Positions 1 through 8,874 of a stretch of 64,000 nt of DNA are shown one piece after another. Each line of letters begins with the position of its first letter. Positions within the stretch are counted from its first letter, which is position 1. The position numbers and the translations under genes are program-made. The stretch comes from Aureococcus anophagefferens (Eukaryota > Sar > Pelagophyceae > Pelagomonadales > Pelagomonadaceae). The notes beneath the pieces are model-generated. The model did no database searches. It was given only the letters and a program-made list of their open reading frames with translations, and had not been told where the DNA came from. The stretch is taken from positions 377,307 to 441,306 of the forward strand of contig NW_008705569.1 in assembly GCF_000186865.1 (NCBI RefSeq), in the 5' to 3' direction.

Positions 1-1879
1 CCTCCTTGGCCCGCGCGGCGTTCGCCGCCGCGGCCACGGCGGCCTTGTCCGCGTTCTTCACGCGCGCGGCCTCGTAGGACGGCGGCGGCGTGCGCAGGGA
101 GATGGCCTGCATGAACGCGACGATCTTCGCGACGCCCACCGTCCCCGAGTTCGCCGTGTCCATGAGCTCGCAGACGTCGCGCAACCTTAAACCGCGCCGC
201 GCCGTGAGGAACTCGACGCGCCGGAAGACGCTGTCGATGCCCGCGCGCTTCATCTGCTGCTCGATGGACGACGCGCCCGACGGCGCGGCCGCGTCCATCT
301 CCAGCGCCAGCAGCGCCGTCTTCGCCGCGCGCGCGGCCTCGCGCGCTTTCTTCGCGTCCTCGACGCGGCTCGCCCCCTCGAAGAGCGCCGCGAGCACGGC
401 GCGCACGTCGTGGACCGACGCGTAGGCCTCCGCGATGCCCGTGCCGACGGCGAAGACGGACGCCTGCGGCGCGGACTTCATCTTCACGAACTCCATGAAG
501 CGCATGCCCTCCTTCGTCGCCAGGTAGTCGTCGAGCGCGACGAAGACGCGCGCGACGTGGAGCGGCGGCTCGGCGCCTTCCAGTAAACCCACGGGGTCGT
601 CCGCGCCCGTCTCGCGCTGGCTGCCCATGCCCGCCTCGCCGCGGAACGTCGACACGGAGTCGCGCTCCGAGATGGGCTTGTAGGACGCGGCGAGGGCGCG
701 CTCCTTCTCCTCGCCCTCCGCGCGGCTCCGGTAGCCGTAGCGGTGGCCCTCGCGCGCGACGGCCCACAGCCGCTTCAGCACGCGGCTCGACGCCTCGAGC
801 TCCTGGAGCAGGAGCTCGTCGTACTCGCTGAAGAGCACGTCGACGAGCTCGTGGACGTCGGCCTCGTTGACGGCGCCGTAGGACGACGCCAGCGACGGCT
901 GCGCGTCCTCGTCGCCCTCCGTCGCGGCCTCCTTGACCTTGCGCCGCTGCGTGAGCTCGACGTCCTCGTCGTACCAGCTCAGCTCCTTGTCGACCTCCTC
1001 GACCTCCTCCTCCTCGTCGATGGTCTGCTCCTGCTGCTCCAGCGCCCGCGCCTTCTCCTCCTCCTGCTGGCTCTTGAGCACGACGAGGTCCTTCTTCGAC
1101 GGCGTGATGCGGTCCAGGTCCAGCGCGAGCCGCTTCGCCACCCGGAAGCACTCCATGAAGTCGGCCATCAGGATCACGCCCCGGTCCTCGCGGTCGAGGA
1201 AGTTCACCATGGACCGGATGACCGCGGGCGGGATGGGCTTGCCCCGCGCGTACTGGGACCGCACCGCCAGAGCCCTACTCCGGATCGTCTCCGCGTCCGG
1301 CGTCAGCGACAGCCGCAGGCCCTCGACGCCCGTGGGCCCGTTGCCCGGCTCGCGCTTCAGGGAGCAGAGCCAGCGGTGGAGCGTGACGATGGACACGAAG
1401 CCCTCGCCGTTCACCGACCGCCGCGGCAAGGCCTCGACGAGCGTGGACGAGTTCGCCTGGAGGTAGGCGTGGAGCTCCTTGAGCATGCACTTGATGGAGC
1501 ACACGGTCTGGAGCTGCTCGTCGCGCACGCGCGGCCAGCGCAGCGGCTTGAGCGGGAGCGCGAGGCTCGTCGGCTCGTCGCCCTCGCCGCCGGCCTTGCC
1601 GGACCCGAGCACCTGGGTCTTCGGGCCCCGCATGGGCACGTGGCCCCGGTTCGGCGACGGCGGCCGCCCGTTGCCGGCGGACCCGGGCGGCGACGGCGAC
1701 CGCGCCGCCTTCTTCGCCGCGCCCTTGACCTTGGGCAGCCTCCGGCGCAGCATGCCCCGCCGCATCATCGCGCGGTCGCGCCGCGCCATGGGGCCCTCGA
1801 TCCACTGCTCGGGGTAGCTCGGCACACTGCCCTCGAGCCGCGCCTTCGTCAGCTCCTGGATCTGCCGGCAGGTCACCAT
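1..1879 (-). CDS. EF-hand-like protein of unknown function, 3' part outside window
   Basis: An open frame of 626 codons runs from the ATG at 1879 off the left edge without a stop, so the C-terminus is missing. The frame has the strong GC-rich third-position bias of its neighbours, while the frames opposite read as Arg/Pro-rich noise. Two segments resemble EF-hands: FLDREDRGVILMADF (about residue 228) and LMDTANSGTVGVAKIV (about residue 560). A Glu-rich stretch with a likely coiled coil lies between. The N-terminus (MVTCRQIQELTKARLEG) shows no targeting signal. No full domain family is recognised, so a calcium-responsive cytosolic role is inference. It is divergent from the WW gene at 2008. 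Confidence 0.75.
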   Translation of the reverse strand, partial: MVTCRQIQELTKARLEGSVPSYPEQWIEGPMARRDRAMMRRGMLRRRLPKVKGAAKKAARSPSPPGSAGNGRPPSPNRGHVPMRGPKTQVLGSGKAGGEGDEPTSLALPLKPLRWPRVRDEQLQTVCSIKCMLKELHAYLQANSSTLVEALPRRSVNGEGFVSIVTLHRWLCSLKREPGNGPTGVEGLRLSLTPDAETIRSRALAVRSQYARGKPIPPAVIRSMVNFLDREDRGVILMADFMECFRVAKRLALDLDRITPSKKDLVVLKSQQEEEKARALEQQEQTIDEEEEVEEVDKELSWYDEDVELTQRRKVKEAATEGDEDAQPSLASSYGAVNEADVHELVDVLFSEYDELLLQELEASSRVLKRLWAVAREGHRYGYRSRAEGEEKERALAASYKPISERDSVSTFRGEAGMGSQRETGADDPVGLLEGAEPPLHVARVFVALDDYLATKEGMRFMEFVKMKSAPQASVFAVGTGIAEAYASVHDVRAVLAALFEGASRVEDAKKAREAARAAKTALLALEMDAAAPSGASSIEQQMKRAGIDSVFRRVEFLTARRGLRLRDVCELMDTANSGTVGVAKIVAFMQAISLRTPPPSYEAARVKNADKAAVAAAANAARAKE

Positions 1880-2007
1880 CGCGACACGCCGGGGGCGTCT
1901 CAGCCAACGCCCACCTTTGCGATATCGAGGTGCTCGTGCAGGGAAAGATGAAGTCGCAGCCTGACGCCGTCGATGCTCAGCTCCTCGAGGATCGGCTACG
2001 CGCGACG

Positions 2008-3312
2008 ATGGGCCTCCCGCTGGTCACCCTGCTCCAAGCACTCGGCCTCGCCCTAAGCTTGACCCCGCATGGTGGCGCACTCGTCCGGCACAGCCGCACG
2101 CGGGCCGCGCCGCTGCAGAGTCAACGACAGCTGTACGACACCACGTCGATGGGGACCGGCGACGGCGCGGACGTCCTCCCCGCGGCGGCCATGGACAACC
2201 CCGTGCTCGGGCGCGTGGCGCGGGCGGCGATCGCCGCGGTGACGAACCCTCACCTCGACGGGTCGGGCGTCGGCAGCACGTGGGTGCCCGAGTACCTGCG
2301 CGAGGAGTTCCGCGCGAGCGTGCGCGGGCTGCGCTTCGACCACGCGCCGGGCGACGGCCGCTTCGAGGCGCTCTACGATGCGGCGGGCCGCGACGCCGAG
2401 AAGACGTTCGGCTTACAGGGCGGCGCGCGGCTCGCGCGCATCTGCGGCGGGCGCCACTGGGACCTCCTCGTCTACCTGTTCCCCGCGAGCGCGCACACGG
2501 TTGGGCCGGCCGCACAAGCGCTGCAACCGGAGGGCACGATCCAGCTGCTGAAGCCGCTGATCGGCGACTGGGAGCGGGCCATCGACAAGCGGGCCGGCAA
2601 GGTGCGCGGCCGCGTGCAGGTGCGCCAGATCAGCGCCGGCGCGGGCGGCGACCTCGGCGGCGCGGTGAAGCTGCACGGCGGGCCCGTGCGCGAGTTCTCG
2701 GGAGCGAACGGCGGGGCCTGCGCGCTCTTCGAGGCGCTACTCAAGCGGCCGAACAACAACAACCCGCCGCCGTCGATCCCGCTGCTCGAGCTGACGCCCG
2801 AGCTCGCCGCCGCCTTCTACGACGACGGCGGCGCGGCGGGCGCCGAGCCCGGGCGCGACCAGTACGCGGGCACGGCGCCCGATCCGATCGGCGCGCCCGA
2901 CGGGTCGACGTGGGACCCGCAATACCACCCGGAGCACAACGAGTACTACTACGTCAACTCCCGAAGCGGCGAGACGTCCTGGGAGCCTCCGGCGGCCGCC
3001 GGGGCCCCGCGCGATCAATACGCGAGCACCGCGCCCGCGCCGATCGGCGGGGCCGACGGCCTCTGGGAGCCGCAATACGACGACGAGACCGGCGACTACT
3101 TCTACGTCAACTCCGCCACGGGCGAGGCGTCGTGGGAACCTCCGGCGACCGCCGCGCCCCAGCAGCGCGACCAATACGCGAGCAACGCGCCCGCGCCGAT
3201 CGGCGCGGCCGACGGCTCGACGTGGGAGCCGCAGTACGACGAGGAAACCGGCGACTACTTCTATGTCAACTCCGCGACGGGCGAGGCGTCCTGGGCAGAC
3301 GCGCTGGTATAA
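2008..3312 (+). CDS. Secreted WW-repeat protein, tandem copy 1
   Basis: This 434-residue protein begins with a hydrophobic signal peptide (MGLPLVTLLQALGLALSL). The start at 2008 is chosen because the same Met-Gly-Leu-Pro-Leu leader opens the sister copies. Residues about 50-270 form a domain I do not recognise, with conserved blocks such as STWVPEYLREEF, GGRHWDLLVYLFP and GTIQLLKPLIG. The C-terminus holds three WW-type repeats (W-x-P-Q-Y, then DYFYVNSATGEASW), each preceded by a RDQYAS..AP.PIG linker. WW domains bind proline-rich ligands and are normally intracellular, so their place behind a signal peptide is unusual. The third repeat is cut after its second Trp and ends ADALV, unlike copies 2 and 3. 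Confidence 0.85.
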   Translation: MGLPLVTLLQALGLALSLTPHGGALVRHSRTRAAPLQSQRQLYDTTSMGTGDGADVLPAAAMDNPVLGRVARAAIAAVTNPHLDGSGVGSTWVPEYLREEFRASVRGLRFDHAPGDGRFEALYDAAGRDAEKTFGLQGGARLARICGGRHWDLLVYLFPASAHTVGPAAQALQPEGTIQLLKPLIGDWERAIDKRAGKVRGRVQVRQISAGAGGDLGGAVKLHGGPVREFSGANGGACALFEALLKRPNNNNPPPSIPLLELTPELAAAFYDDGGAAGAEPGRDQYAGTAPDPIGAPDGSTWDPQYHPEHNEYYYVNSRSGETSWEPPAAAGAPRDQYASTAPAPIGGADGLWEPQYDDETGDYFYVNSATGEASWEPPATAAPQQRDQYASNAPAPIGAADGSTWEPQYDEETGDYFYVNSATGEASWADALV

Positions 3313-3358
3313 AAAGCCGAATATAATTATGCGCCTGGACACCGTTCAGTCTTATACT

Positions 3359-3391
3359 TCAGACGAAGACCTGGATGACCTGGCCCGGCTA
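3359..3391 (-). pseudogene. 3'-end relic of the 6422-7837 gene, after WW copy 1
   Basis: This short stretch matches the last codons and stop of the EF-hand gene at 6422-7837; on the minus strand it reads KPGQVIQVFV-like residues followed by a stop. The similarity ends abruptly on the far side. It marks an old duplication that included a WW gene plus the tail of the convergent neighbour. Confidence 0.6.
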
Positions 3392-3528
3392 GGCGCGCTC
3401 AGGCAACTTGGACGCACCGACTGGCACCGACACTTGCACCGACAGAGCCTTCACGTTGAAGGCCTGCTTTGATGGTGCGCTGCGGCAGAGATTGCAATCT
3501 ATTGCGCAGTGGCAGTGCGCAATGCGAC

Positions 3529-3534
3529 TATATA
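3529..3534 (+). promoter_or_regulatory. TATA-like box before tandem copy 2
   Basis: A TATATA hexamer stands out in otherwise GC-rich sequence 30-35 nt before the ATG at 3564. If used as a core promoter element, transcription would start only a few bases before the ATG. The matching stretch before copies 1 and 3 lacks it, so the copies may differ in expression. This is a motif match only. Confidence 0.3.
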
Positions 3535-3563
3535 GGCGGCGCGGCGGCGCTTCATATCCCGCG

Positions 3564-4865
3564 ATGGGCCTCCCGCTGGTCGCCCTGCTCCCAGCACTGG
3601 GCCTCGCCCTAAGCTTGACCCCGCATGGTGGCGCACTCGTCCGGCACAGCCGCACGCGGGCCGCGCCGCTGCAGAGTCAACGACAGCTGTACGACACCAC
3701 GTCGATGGAGACCGGCGACGACGCGGACATCCTACCCGCGGCGGCCATGGACAACCCCGTGCTCGCGCGCGTGGTGCGGGCGGCGAACGCGGCGGTCACG
3801 AACCCTAACCTACGCGGTACGGAAGTCGGCAGCAGGTGGGTGCCCGAGTACCTGCGCGAGGAGTTCCGGGCGAGCGTGCGCGGGCTGCGCTTTGACCACG
3901 CGCCGGGCGACGGGCGCTTCGAGGCGCTGTACGCGGCGGCGGGCCGCGACGCCGAGACGCCACTCGGTTTGCAGGGCGGCGCGCGGCTCGCGCGCATCTG
4001 CGGCGGGCGCCACTGGGACCTCCTCGTCTACCTGTTCCCCGCGGGCGCGTCGAACCCGTGGCCGGCCGCCATCGCGCAGCAATCGGAGGGCACGATCCAG
4101 CTGCTGAAGCCGCTGATCGGCGTATGGGAGCACGCCATCGACAAGCGGGAGGGCAAGGTGCGCGGCCGCGTGCAGGTGCGCCAGGTCAGGGCCGGCAAAC
4201 GCGGCAACTTAGGATTCGCCGTGAAGCTGCACGGCGGGCCCGTGCGCGAGTTCTCGGGAGCAAACGGCGGGGCCTGCGCGCTCTTCGAGGCGATGCTCAA
4301 GCGGCCGTTCACGAACGACCCGCCGCCGTCGATCCCGCTGCTCGAGCTGACGCCCGAGCTCGCCAGCGCCTTCTACGACGACGGCGGCGCGGCGGGAGCC
4401 GAGCTCCAGCGCGACCAATTCGCGGGCACGGCGCCCGATCCGATCGGCGCGCCCGGCGGCCTCTGGGAGCCGCAATACGATGAGGAGACCGGCGACTACT
4501 TCTACGTCAACTCCCGAAGCGGCGAAACCTCCTGGGAGCCTCCGGCGGCCGCCGGGGCCCCGCGCGATCAATACGCGAGCAACGCGCCCGCGCCGATCGG
4601 CGCGCCCGGCGGCCTCTGGGAGCCGCAATACGACGACGAGACCGGCGACTACTTCTACGTCAACTCCGCCACGGGCGAGGCGTCCTGGGAACCTCCGGCG
4701 GCCGCCGGGCCGCCCCAGCGCGATCAATACGCGAGCAGCTCGCCCGCGCCGATCGGCGCGGCCGACGGCTCGACGTGGGAGCCGCAGTACGACGAGGAAA
4801 CCGGCGACTACTTCTACGTCAACTCCGCGACGGGCGAGGCGTCCTGGGAACCGCAACATAGTTAA
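3564..4865 (+). CDS. Secreted WW-repeat protein, tandem copy 2
   Basis: This 433-residue sister of the gene at 2008 has the same leader (MGLPLVALLPALGLALSL), the same unrecognised central domain and three C-terminal WW repeats. All three repeats keep both tryptophans and the YFYVNS core, so this is the most regular copy. An in-frame extension upstream to 3408 lacks an ATG and is not used. Most differences from copies 1 and 3 are substitutions in the linker and in residues 180-230 of the central domain, which suggests recent duplication with ongoing divergence or gene conversion. The likely route is secretory; ligands and function are unknown. Confidence 0.87.
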   Translation: MGLPLVALLPALGLALSLTPHGGALVRHSRTRAAPLQSQRQLYDTTSMETGDDADILPAAAMDNPVLARVVRAANAAVTNPNLRGTEVGSRWVPEYLREEFRASVRGLRFDHAPGDGRFEALYAAAGRDAETPLGLQGGARLARICGGRHWDLLVYLFPAGASNPWPAAIAQQSEGTIQLLKPLIGVWEHAIDKREGKVRGRVQVRQVRAGKRGNLGFAVKLHGGPVREFSGANGGACALFEAMLKRPFTNDPPPSIPLLELTPELASAFYDDGGAAGAELQRDQFAGTAPDPIGAPGGLWEPQYDEETGDYFYVNSRSGETSWEPPAAAGAPRDQYASNAPAPIGAPGGLWEPQYDDETGDYFYVNSATGEASWEPPAAAGPPQRDQYASSSPAPIGAADGSTWEPQYDEETGDYFYVNSATGEASWEPQHS

Positions 4866-4935
4866 TCCGAAGGACAAGATTCAGACGGAGACCTGGATGA
4901 CCTCGCCCGGCTTGACACCCTCGGGCATGCGGCGA
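4866..4935 (-). pseudogene. 3'-end relic of the 6422-7837 gene, after WW copy 2
   Basis: About 70 bases are nearly identical to the sequence following WW copy 3, including the last roughly 14 codons and stop of the convergent EF-hand gene (PEGVKPGEVIQVSV read on the minus strand). Similarity stops near 4935. This places a duplication breakpoint inside the neighbour's coding sequence. Confidence 0.75.
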
Positions 4936-5056
4936 CCTGGACCAGCGCGCCGAAGCCAAGCTTGGAGCACTGCTTGACCGTGCCTTGATGTTGATGACCG
5001 TGGTGTAGGAGGAGCGGTCGATGACGCGCACGCGGCGCGGCGCTTCACATCCCGCC

Positions 5057-6397
5057 ATGAGCCTCCCGCTGGTCGCCCTGCTCCAAGCACTCGGCCTCGC
5101 CCTAAGCTTGACCCCGCATGGTGGCGCACTCGTCCGGCACAGCCGCACGCGGGCCGCGCCGCTGCAGAGTCACCAGGGACAAATTATGACACCACGAGGA
5201 TTGATGGAGACCGGCGACGGAGCGGACATCCTCCCCGCGGCGGCCATGGACCACCCCGTGCTCGGGCGCGTGGCGCGGGCGGCGAACGCGGCGGTCACGA
5301 ACCCTAACCTACGCGGTACGGAAGTCGGCAGCTCGTGGGTGCCCGAGTACCTGCGCGAGGAGTTCCGCGCGAGCGTGCGCGGGCTGCGCTTCGACCACGC
5401 GCCGGGCGACGGGCTCTTCGAGGCGCTGTACGCGGCGGCGGGCCGCGACGCCGAGACGCCACTCGGTTTGCAGGGCGGCGCGCGGCTCGCGCGCATCTGC
5501 GGCGGGCGCCACTGGGACCTCCTCGTCTACCTGTTCCCCGCGAGCGCGTCGACGCCGGGGCCGGCCTCCACCACGCAGCAACCGGAGGGGACGATCCAGC
5601 TGCTGAAGCCGCTGATCGGCGTCTGGGAGCACGCGATCGACAAGCGGGAGGGCAAGATCCGCGGCCGCGTGCAGGAGCGCCGGGTCAGGGCCGGCGAACG
5701 CAGCAACAAGGGAGGCGCCGTGAAGCTGCACGGCGGGCCCGTGCGCGAGTTCTCGGGAGCGGACGGCGGGGCCTGCGCGCTCTTCGAGGCGATGCTCAAG
5801 CGGCCGGTCACGAACGACCCGCCGCCGCCGATCCCGCTGCTCGAGCTGACGCCCGAGCTCGCCGCCGCCTTCTACGACGACGGCGGAAAATTCCCGAGGT
5901 GCGCCGCCTTCTACGACGACGGCGGCGTCGCGAGGGGGCGAGCCGAGCCCCAGCGCGACCGATACGCGAGCAACGCGCCCGCGCCGATCGGCGCGCCCGG
6001 CGGCCTCTGGGAGCCGCAATACGACGAGGAGACCGGAGACTACTTCTACGTCAACTCCGCGACGGGCGAAACGTCCTGGGAGCCTCCGGCGGCCGCCTCG
6101 CCTCAGCGCGATCAGTACGCGAGCAGCGCGCCCGCGCCGATCGGCGGGCCTGACGGCCTCTGGGAGCCGCAATACGACGACGAGACCGGCGACTACTTCT
6201 ACGTCAACTCCGTGACCGGCGAAACGTCCTGGGAACCTCCGGCGACCGCCGCGCCCCAGCGCGATCAATACGCGAGCAACGTGCCCGCGCCGATCGGCGC
6301 GGCCGACGGCTCGACGTGGGAGCCGCAGTGCGACGCGGAAACCGGCGACTACTTCTACGTCAACTTCGCGACGGGCGAGGCGTCCTGGGACCCGTAA
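5057..6397 (+). CDS. Secreted WW-repeat protein, tandem copy 3
   Basis: This 446-residue third copy has the leader MSLPLVALLQALGLALSL. It differs by a local duplication of the AAFYDDGG segment (about residues 270-290, giving AAFYDDGG-KFPRC-AAFYDDGG) just before the WW region. The central domain and three WW repeats follow. In the last repeat the conserved Tyr of the QY motif is Cys and the protein stops at SWDP. It converges on the intact EF-hand gene (stop-to-stop 24 bp), an arrangement echoed by the relics after copies 1 and 2. Confidence 0.87.
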   Translation: MSLPLVALLQALGLALSLTPHGGALVRHSRTRAAPLQSHQGQIMTPRGLMETGDGADILPAAAMDHPVLGRVARAANAAVTNPNLRGTEVGSSWVPEYLREEFRASVRGLRFDHAPGDGLFEALYAAAGRDAETPLGLQGGARLARICGGRHWDLLVYLFPASASTPGPASTTQQPEGTIQLLKPLIGVWEHAIDKREGKIRGRVQERRVRAGERSNKGGAVKLHGGPVREFSGADGGACALFEAMLKRPVTNDPPPPIPLLELTPELAAAFYDDGGKFPRCAAFYDDGGVARGRAEPQRDRYASNAPAPIGAPGGLWEPQYDEETGDYFYVNSATGETSWEPPAAASPQRDQYASSAPAPIGGPDGLWEPQYDDETGDYFYVNSVTGETSWEPPATAAPQRDQYASNVPAPIGAADGSTWEPQCDAETGDYFYVNFATGEASWDP

Positions 6398-6421
6398 AGT
6401 AGTTAATCCGAAGGACAAGAT

Positions 6422-7837
6422 TCAGACGGCGACCTGGATGACCTGGCCCGGCTTGACGCCCTCGGGCACGGCGACCTGGATGGCGCCCGACGGCGCCTGG
6501 ACCTGGATGACCGTGCCCGCGACCGCGCCCTCCGGCACGGCGACGGAGATCATCGCGGGCGCGGGATGGACGGCCGTGACGGCCGCGACGGGCTGGAAGC
6601 CCGGCGCCGTGGGCCCGCCGCGGGCCATCATCATCTGCTGCATGGGCGCGCCGACGTCGCCGACGACGCGCCCCTCGCCGAGGTCCGCGGACCGGCCGTG
6701 GCGGAGGAGGTCGAGGCGGAACCAGGACGACGCGAGGAAGTTCTGCAGCGCCGCGCGCTCGTTGAAGTCGAGCCGCGCGGCGCTCGCCTTCTGCTGCATG
6801 ACGGCGTCCGCGAAGGCCTTGGCGTTCGTCGCGCCGTCCTTGGCGATCATATGCGACCCGCCGTAGGCCGAGACGACGAGGCGCTCGAGGCCGCCCGGGT
6901 AGACGGGCCGCAGCACGTCCACGGCGTCGACGAACTCGAGGGGCACGACGTCGACGACCTGGCGGTCGTTCTTGTAGGCCGTGCACATGGGGTCGCCGCC
7001 CATGCAGACGAGGCAGCAGTTGCAGGGCGCGACGATCGGCGGGCCCATGCACGCGGACCACCCGGCGTAGGGCTCCGTCACAGAAACCACGGCGTTGGGC
7101 GTGAGCCGCACGGTCGTCGCGGCGTTGGCGCGGGGCGCCCAGCACAGCTTCGCGGCCATGGCGCAGGGCGAGCCGAAGAAGATGATGCCGTGGGGCCAGA
7201 AGCAGACCATCGGCGGCGGCAAGCCGAAGCAGAAGAGGGGCACCTCCGACACGCAGGTGGCGCAGCAGACGGCGTTGAAGCCCGGGTTCTCGAGCGCGAA
7301 ATGCGTGGGCTCCGCGGCGAACTTGGGCGCGAGCGGGTTCGCGCCGTGGGGCGCGACGCTCGCGCCCGTGCCGAGCGTCGCGCCGAGGTTCGGCACCATT
7401 TTCTCGAGGAACACCTTGCGCTCGAGGAGCCGCAGCTCGTCGGTCCGCTCCGGCGCGCTCATGAGGCGGAAGACGTTCGCGAACTGCTCGTAGGTGAGCT
7501 GGCCGCTTTGAGCCGTGTCGTAGACGCGGAAGATCGCCGCGGCCTGCTCCGGTGACACGCCGCGCCCGTCGAGCATGCCCATGCCCACGTCGCCGATGAA
7601 GGGGGCCTCCCCACTCCCGCCGAAGTTGCCGCCCTTGTTGATCTCCAAGAGCGCCTCCCGCATGCCGGGGCAGTCCAAGCCATTCTGACCCCTGTTCGAA
7701 AGCCAGTGGCTGTTGATGGCCGACTGGAAGCCGGCGAGGTCCAGCAGGCCGCTGCGCGGACTGAACCAGGACGCACCCGTCGCGTGGGCCGAGAAGGCCC
7801 GCGAGTGCGCCGGCTGGCCCTTGCCGCCCTTGCCCAT
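6422..7837 (-). CDS. EF-hand, Cys-rich protein with repeated VPEGV..G..IQV tail
   Basis: This 471-residue protein starts at MGKGGKGQPAHSRAF (ATG at 7837). An EF-hand-like segment (IFRVYDTAQSGQLTYEQF) sits near residue 105. The middle (about 180-290) is Cys-rich and hydrophobic (NAVCCATCVSEVPLFCFG, then CNCCLVCMGGDPMC) and could be a palmitoylated, metal-binding or membrane-associated module. The C-terminus carries two copies of a VPEG(A/V)..G.VIQVQ/AV motif of a kind I associate with many algal and protist proteins of unknown role. There is no signal peptide. Fragments of this gene lie at 3359, 4866, 7940 and 8033, so it is an active source of partial duplications. Confidence 0.85.
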   Translation of the reverse strand: MGKGGKGQPAHSRAFSAHATGASWFSPRSGLLDLAGFQSAINSHWLSNRGQNGLDCPGMREALLEINKGGNFGGSGEAPFIGDVGMGMLDGRGVSPEQAAAIFRVYDTAQSGQLTYEQFANVFRLMSAPERTDELRLLERKVFLEKMVPNLGATLGTGASVAPHGANPLAPKFAAEPTHFALENPGFNAVCCATCVSEVPLFCFGLPPPMVCFWPHGIIFFGSPCAMAAKLCWAPRANAATTVRLTPNAVVSVTEPYAGWSACMGPPIVAPCNCCLVCMGGDPMCTAYKNDRQVVDVVPLEFVDAVDVLRPVYPGGLERLVVSAYGGSHMIAKDGATNAKAFADAVMQQKASAARLDFNERAALQNFLASSWFRLDLLRHGRSADLGEGRVVGDVGAPMQQMMMARGGPTAPGFQPVAAVTAVHPAPAMISVAVPEGAVAGTVIQVQAPSGAIQVAVPEGVKPGQVIQVAV

Positions 7838-7939
7838 GGTCAACTCGTGGCGCGATAGGGCTGCGCGCGCGCTGCCATCGGCTGCTTCATCGACTCAGTA
7901 CAACTGACTCAGTGCTTCATCCAAGTTCGTTGAACCATT

Positions 7940-8015
7940 GTTGAACCAGCGCGTCGGCTGGACACTTGGCTGGACGCCCTCCCGTGGGACCATGGCGCCC
8001 GACGGCGCCCGGACA
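7940..8015 (-). pseudogene. Degenerate 3'-end fragment of the 6422-7837 gene
   Basis: The stretch around GGCTGGACGCCCTC and ATGGCGCCCGACGGCGCCC matches the end of the EF-hand gene (about 6450-6500) with small deletions. It has no intact frame and lies just upstream of the parent gene's start. Confidence 0.5.
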
Positions 8016-8032
8016 TCGCCCGCTGTTATACG

Positions 8033-8189
8033 TCAGACGGAGATCTGGATAACCTCGCCCGGGTGGACGCCCTGGGGCACGGCGAACTGGATGGCCGCTG
8101 CGCGGATTGAGCCAGGACGAGCCCGTCGCGCTGCCAGTGGCCTTGAACGCCAAGGTGTGTGCCGCCTGGCCCTTGCCGCCCTTGCCCAT
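8033..8189 (-). pseudogene. Collapsed copy of the 6422-7837 gene (head joined to tail)
   Basis: On the minus strand it opens MGKGGKGQAAHTLAFKATGS, matching the parent's N-terminus, and after about 100 bases joins the parent's tail (AIQFAVPQGVHPGEVIQISV and stop). The join falls at the shared string GCCGCTGCGCG, and head and tail are out of frame by one base. More than a kilobase of middle is missing. An internally deleted relic is the simplest reading. A tiny spliced gene is possible but unsupported. Confidence 0.65.
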
Positions 8190-8451
8190 GGTAGATCTAC
8201 GGCGCGAGTTTTTACGGCTGCGCGCTGCCCTTCGGCTGGCAAGGTGGGGAGGATGGCAGAGATGGATGGCAGGTCGGGGCTGCTCCCACGCCAACAAATT
8301 CTTGAAAAGTGCAGCTTACCCCGCACAGCTCGTCAACGAGCGTTGAGCTGCCACGACGCGCGCCCGCGTCGCCGGTCCAGCCTCGCGTTCGGCACCGCTG
8401 CCGCGACTCGCAGGGCTCGCTGCGCGCGCCGCAGCGATCAGTAAAGAAGCC

Positions 8452-8808
8452 ATGCGCCTCGCTGCGCTCGTCGTCTCGCTCGCCGCCGTCGCCCAGGGCT
8501 TCGCGCCGGCGGCGGCGCGGCCGCGCGCCGCGCGCCTGAGCGCGCCGCTGCGCGCCGAGGGCAGCGTCGCGCGCTGCGTGGAGAAGATCACGGCCGCCAT
8601 CGCGCCGACGTCCCTCGAGGTCACGAACAACGAGGACGACCCCAACGGCTCGCACATCGCCATCGTCGTCGTGTCCGAGGCGTTCGAGGGCCTCTCGCGC
8701 GTGAAGCGGCAGCAGCTCGTCATGCGCTCCATCAAGGACGAGATGGACTCGGGCGCCATCCACGCCATCGACAAGCTCACGACGAAGACGCCCGCGGAGG
8801 TCGCGTGA
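8452..8808 (+). CDS. BolA-family protein, plastid-targeted
   Basis: This 118-residue protein has an N-terminal signal-like segment (MRLAALVVSLAAVAQGFAPA) with a QGFAP motif, the heterokont-type bipartite plastid signal. The mature part (from about residue 40) is a BolA domain: the HIAIVVVSEAFEGLSRVKRQQLV block includes the usual GLSRVKRQ..V helix and is followed by an acidic region and an AIHAIDKLTTKTP end matching the BolA 'H.L....T' tail. BolA proteins act with monothiol glutaredoxins in iron-sulfur handling and redox regulation, here probably in the plastid. The length is typical of BolA plus presequence. Confidence 0.9.
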   Translation: MRLAALVVSLAAVAQGFAPAAARPRAARLSAPLRAEGSVARCVEKITAAIAPTSLEVTNNEDDPNGSHIAIVVVSEAFEGLSRVKRQQLVMRSIKDEMDSGAIHAIDKLTTKTPAEVA

Positions 8809-8874
8809 GCGCGCGGCGTAAACGGCCCCCGGCGACTCTAGCGCGCGGCCGCCGGTGGCGCGACGGGCTAGGTG

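Noticed and set aside
743..1951. 402-codon plus-strand frame over the first gene
   Set aside because: Leu/Arg-rich with no motif and no ATG at its left end; the minus-strand frame has the coding bias and EF-hand-like segments.
2008..6397. Operon-like arrangement of the three WW genes
   Set aside because: Each has its own leader and intervening duplicated flank, and a tandem duplication explains the layout.
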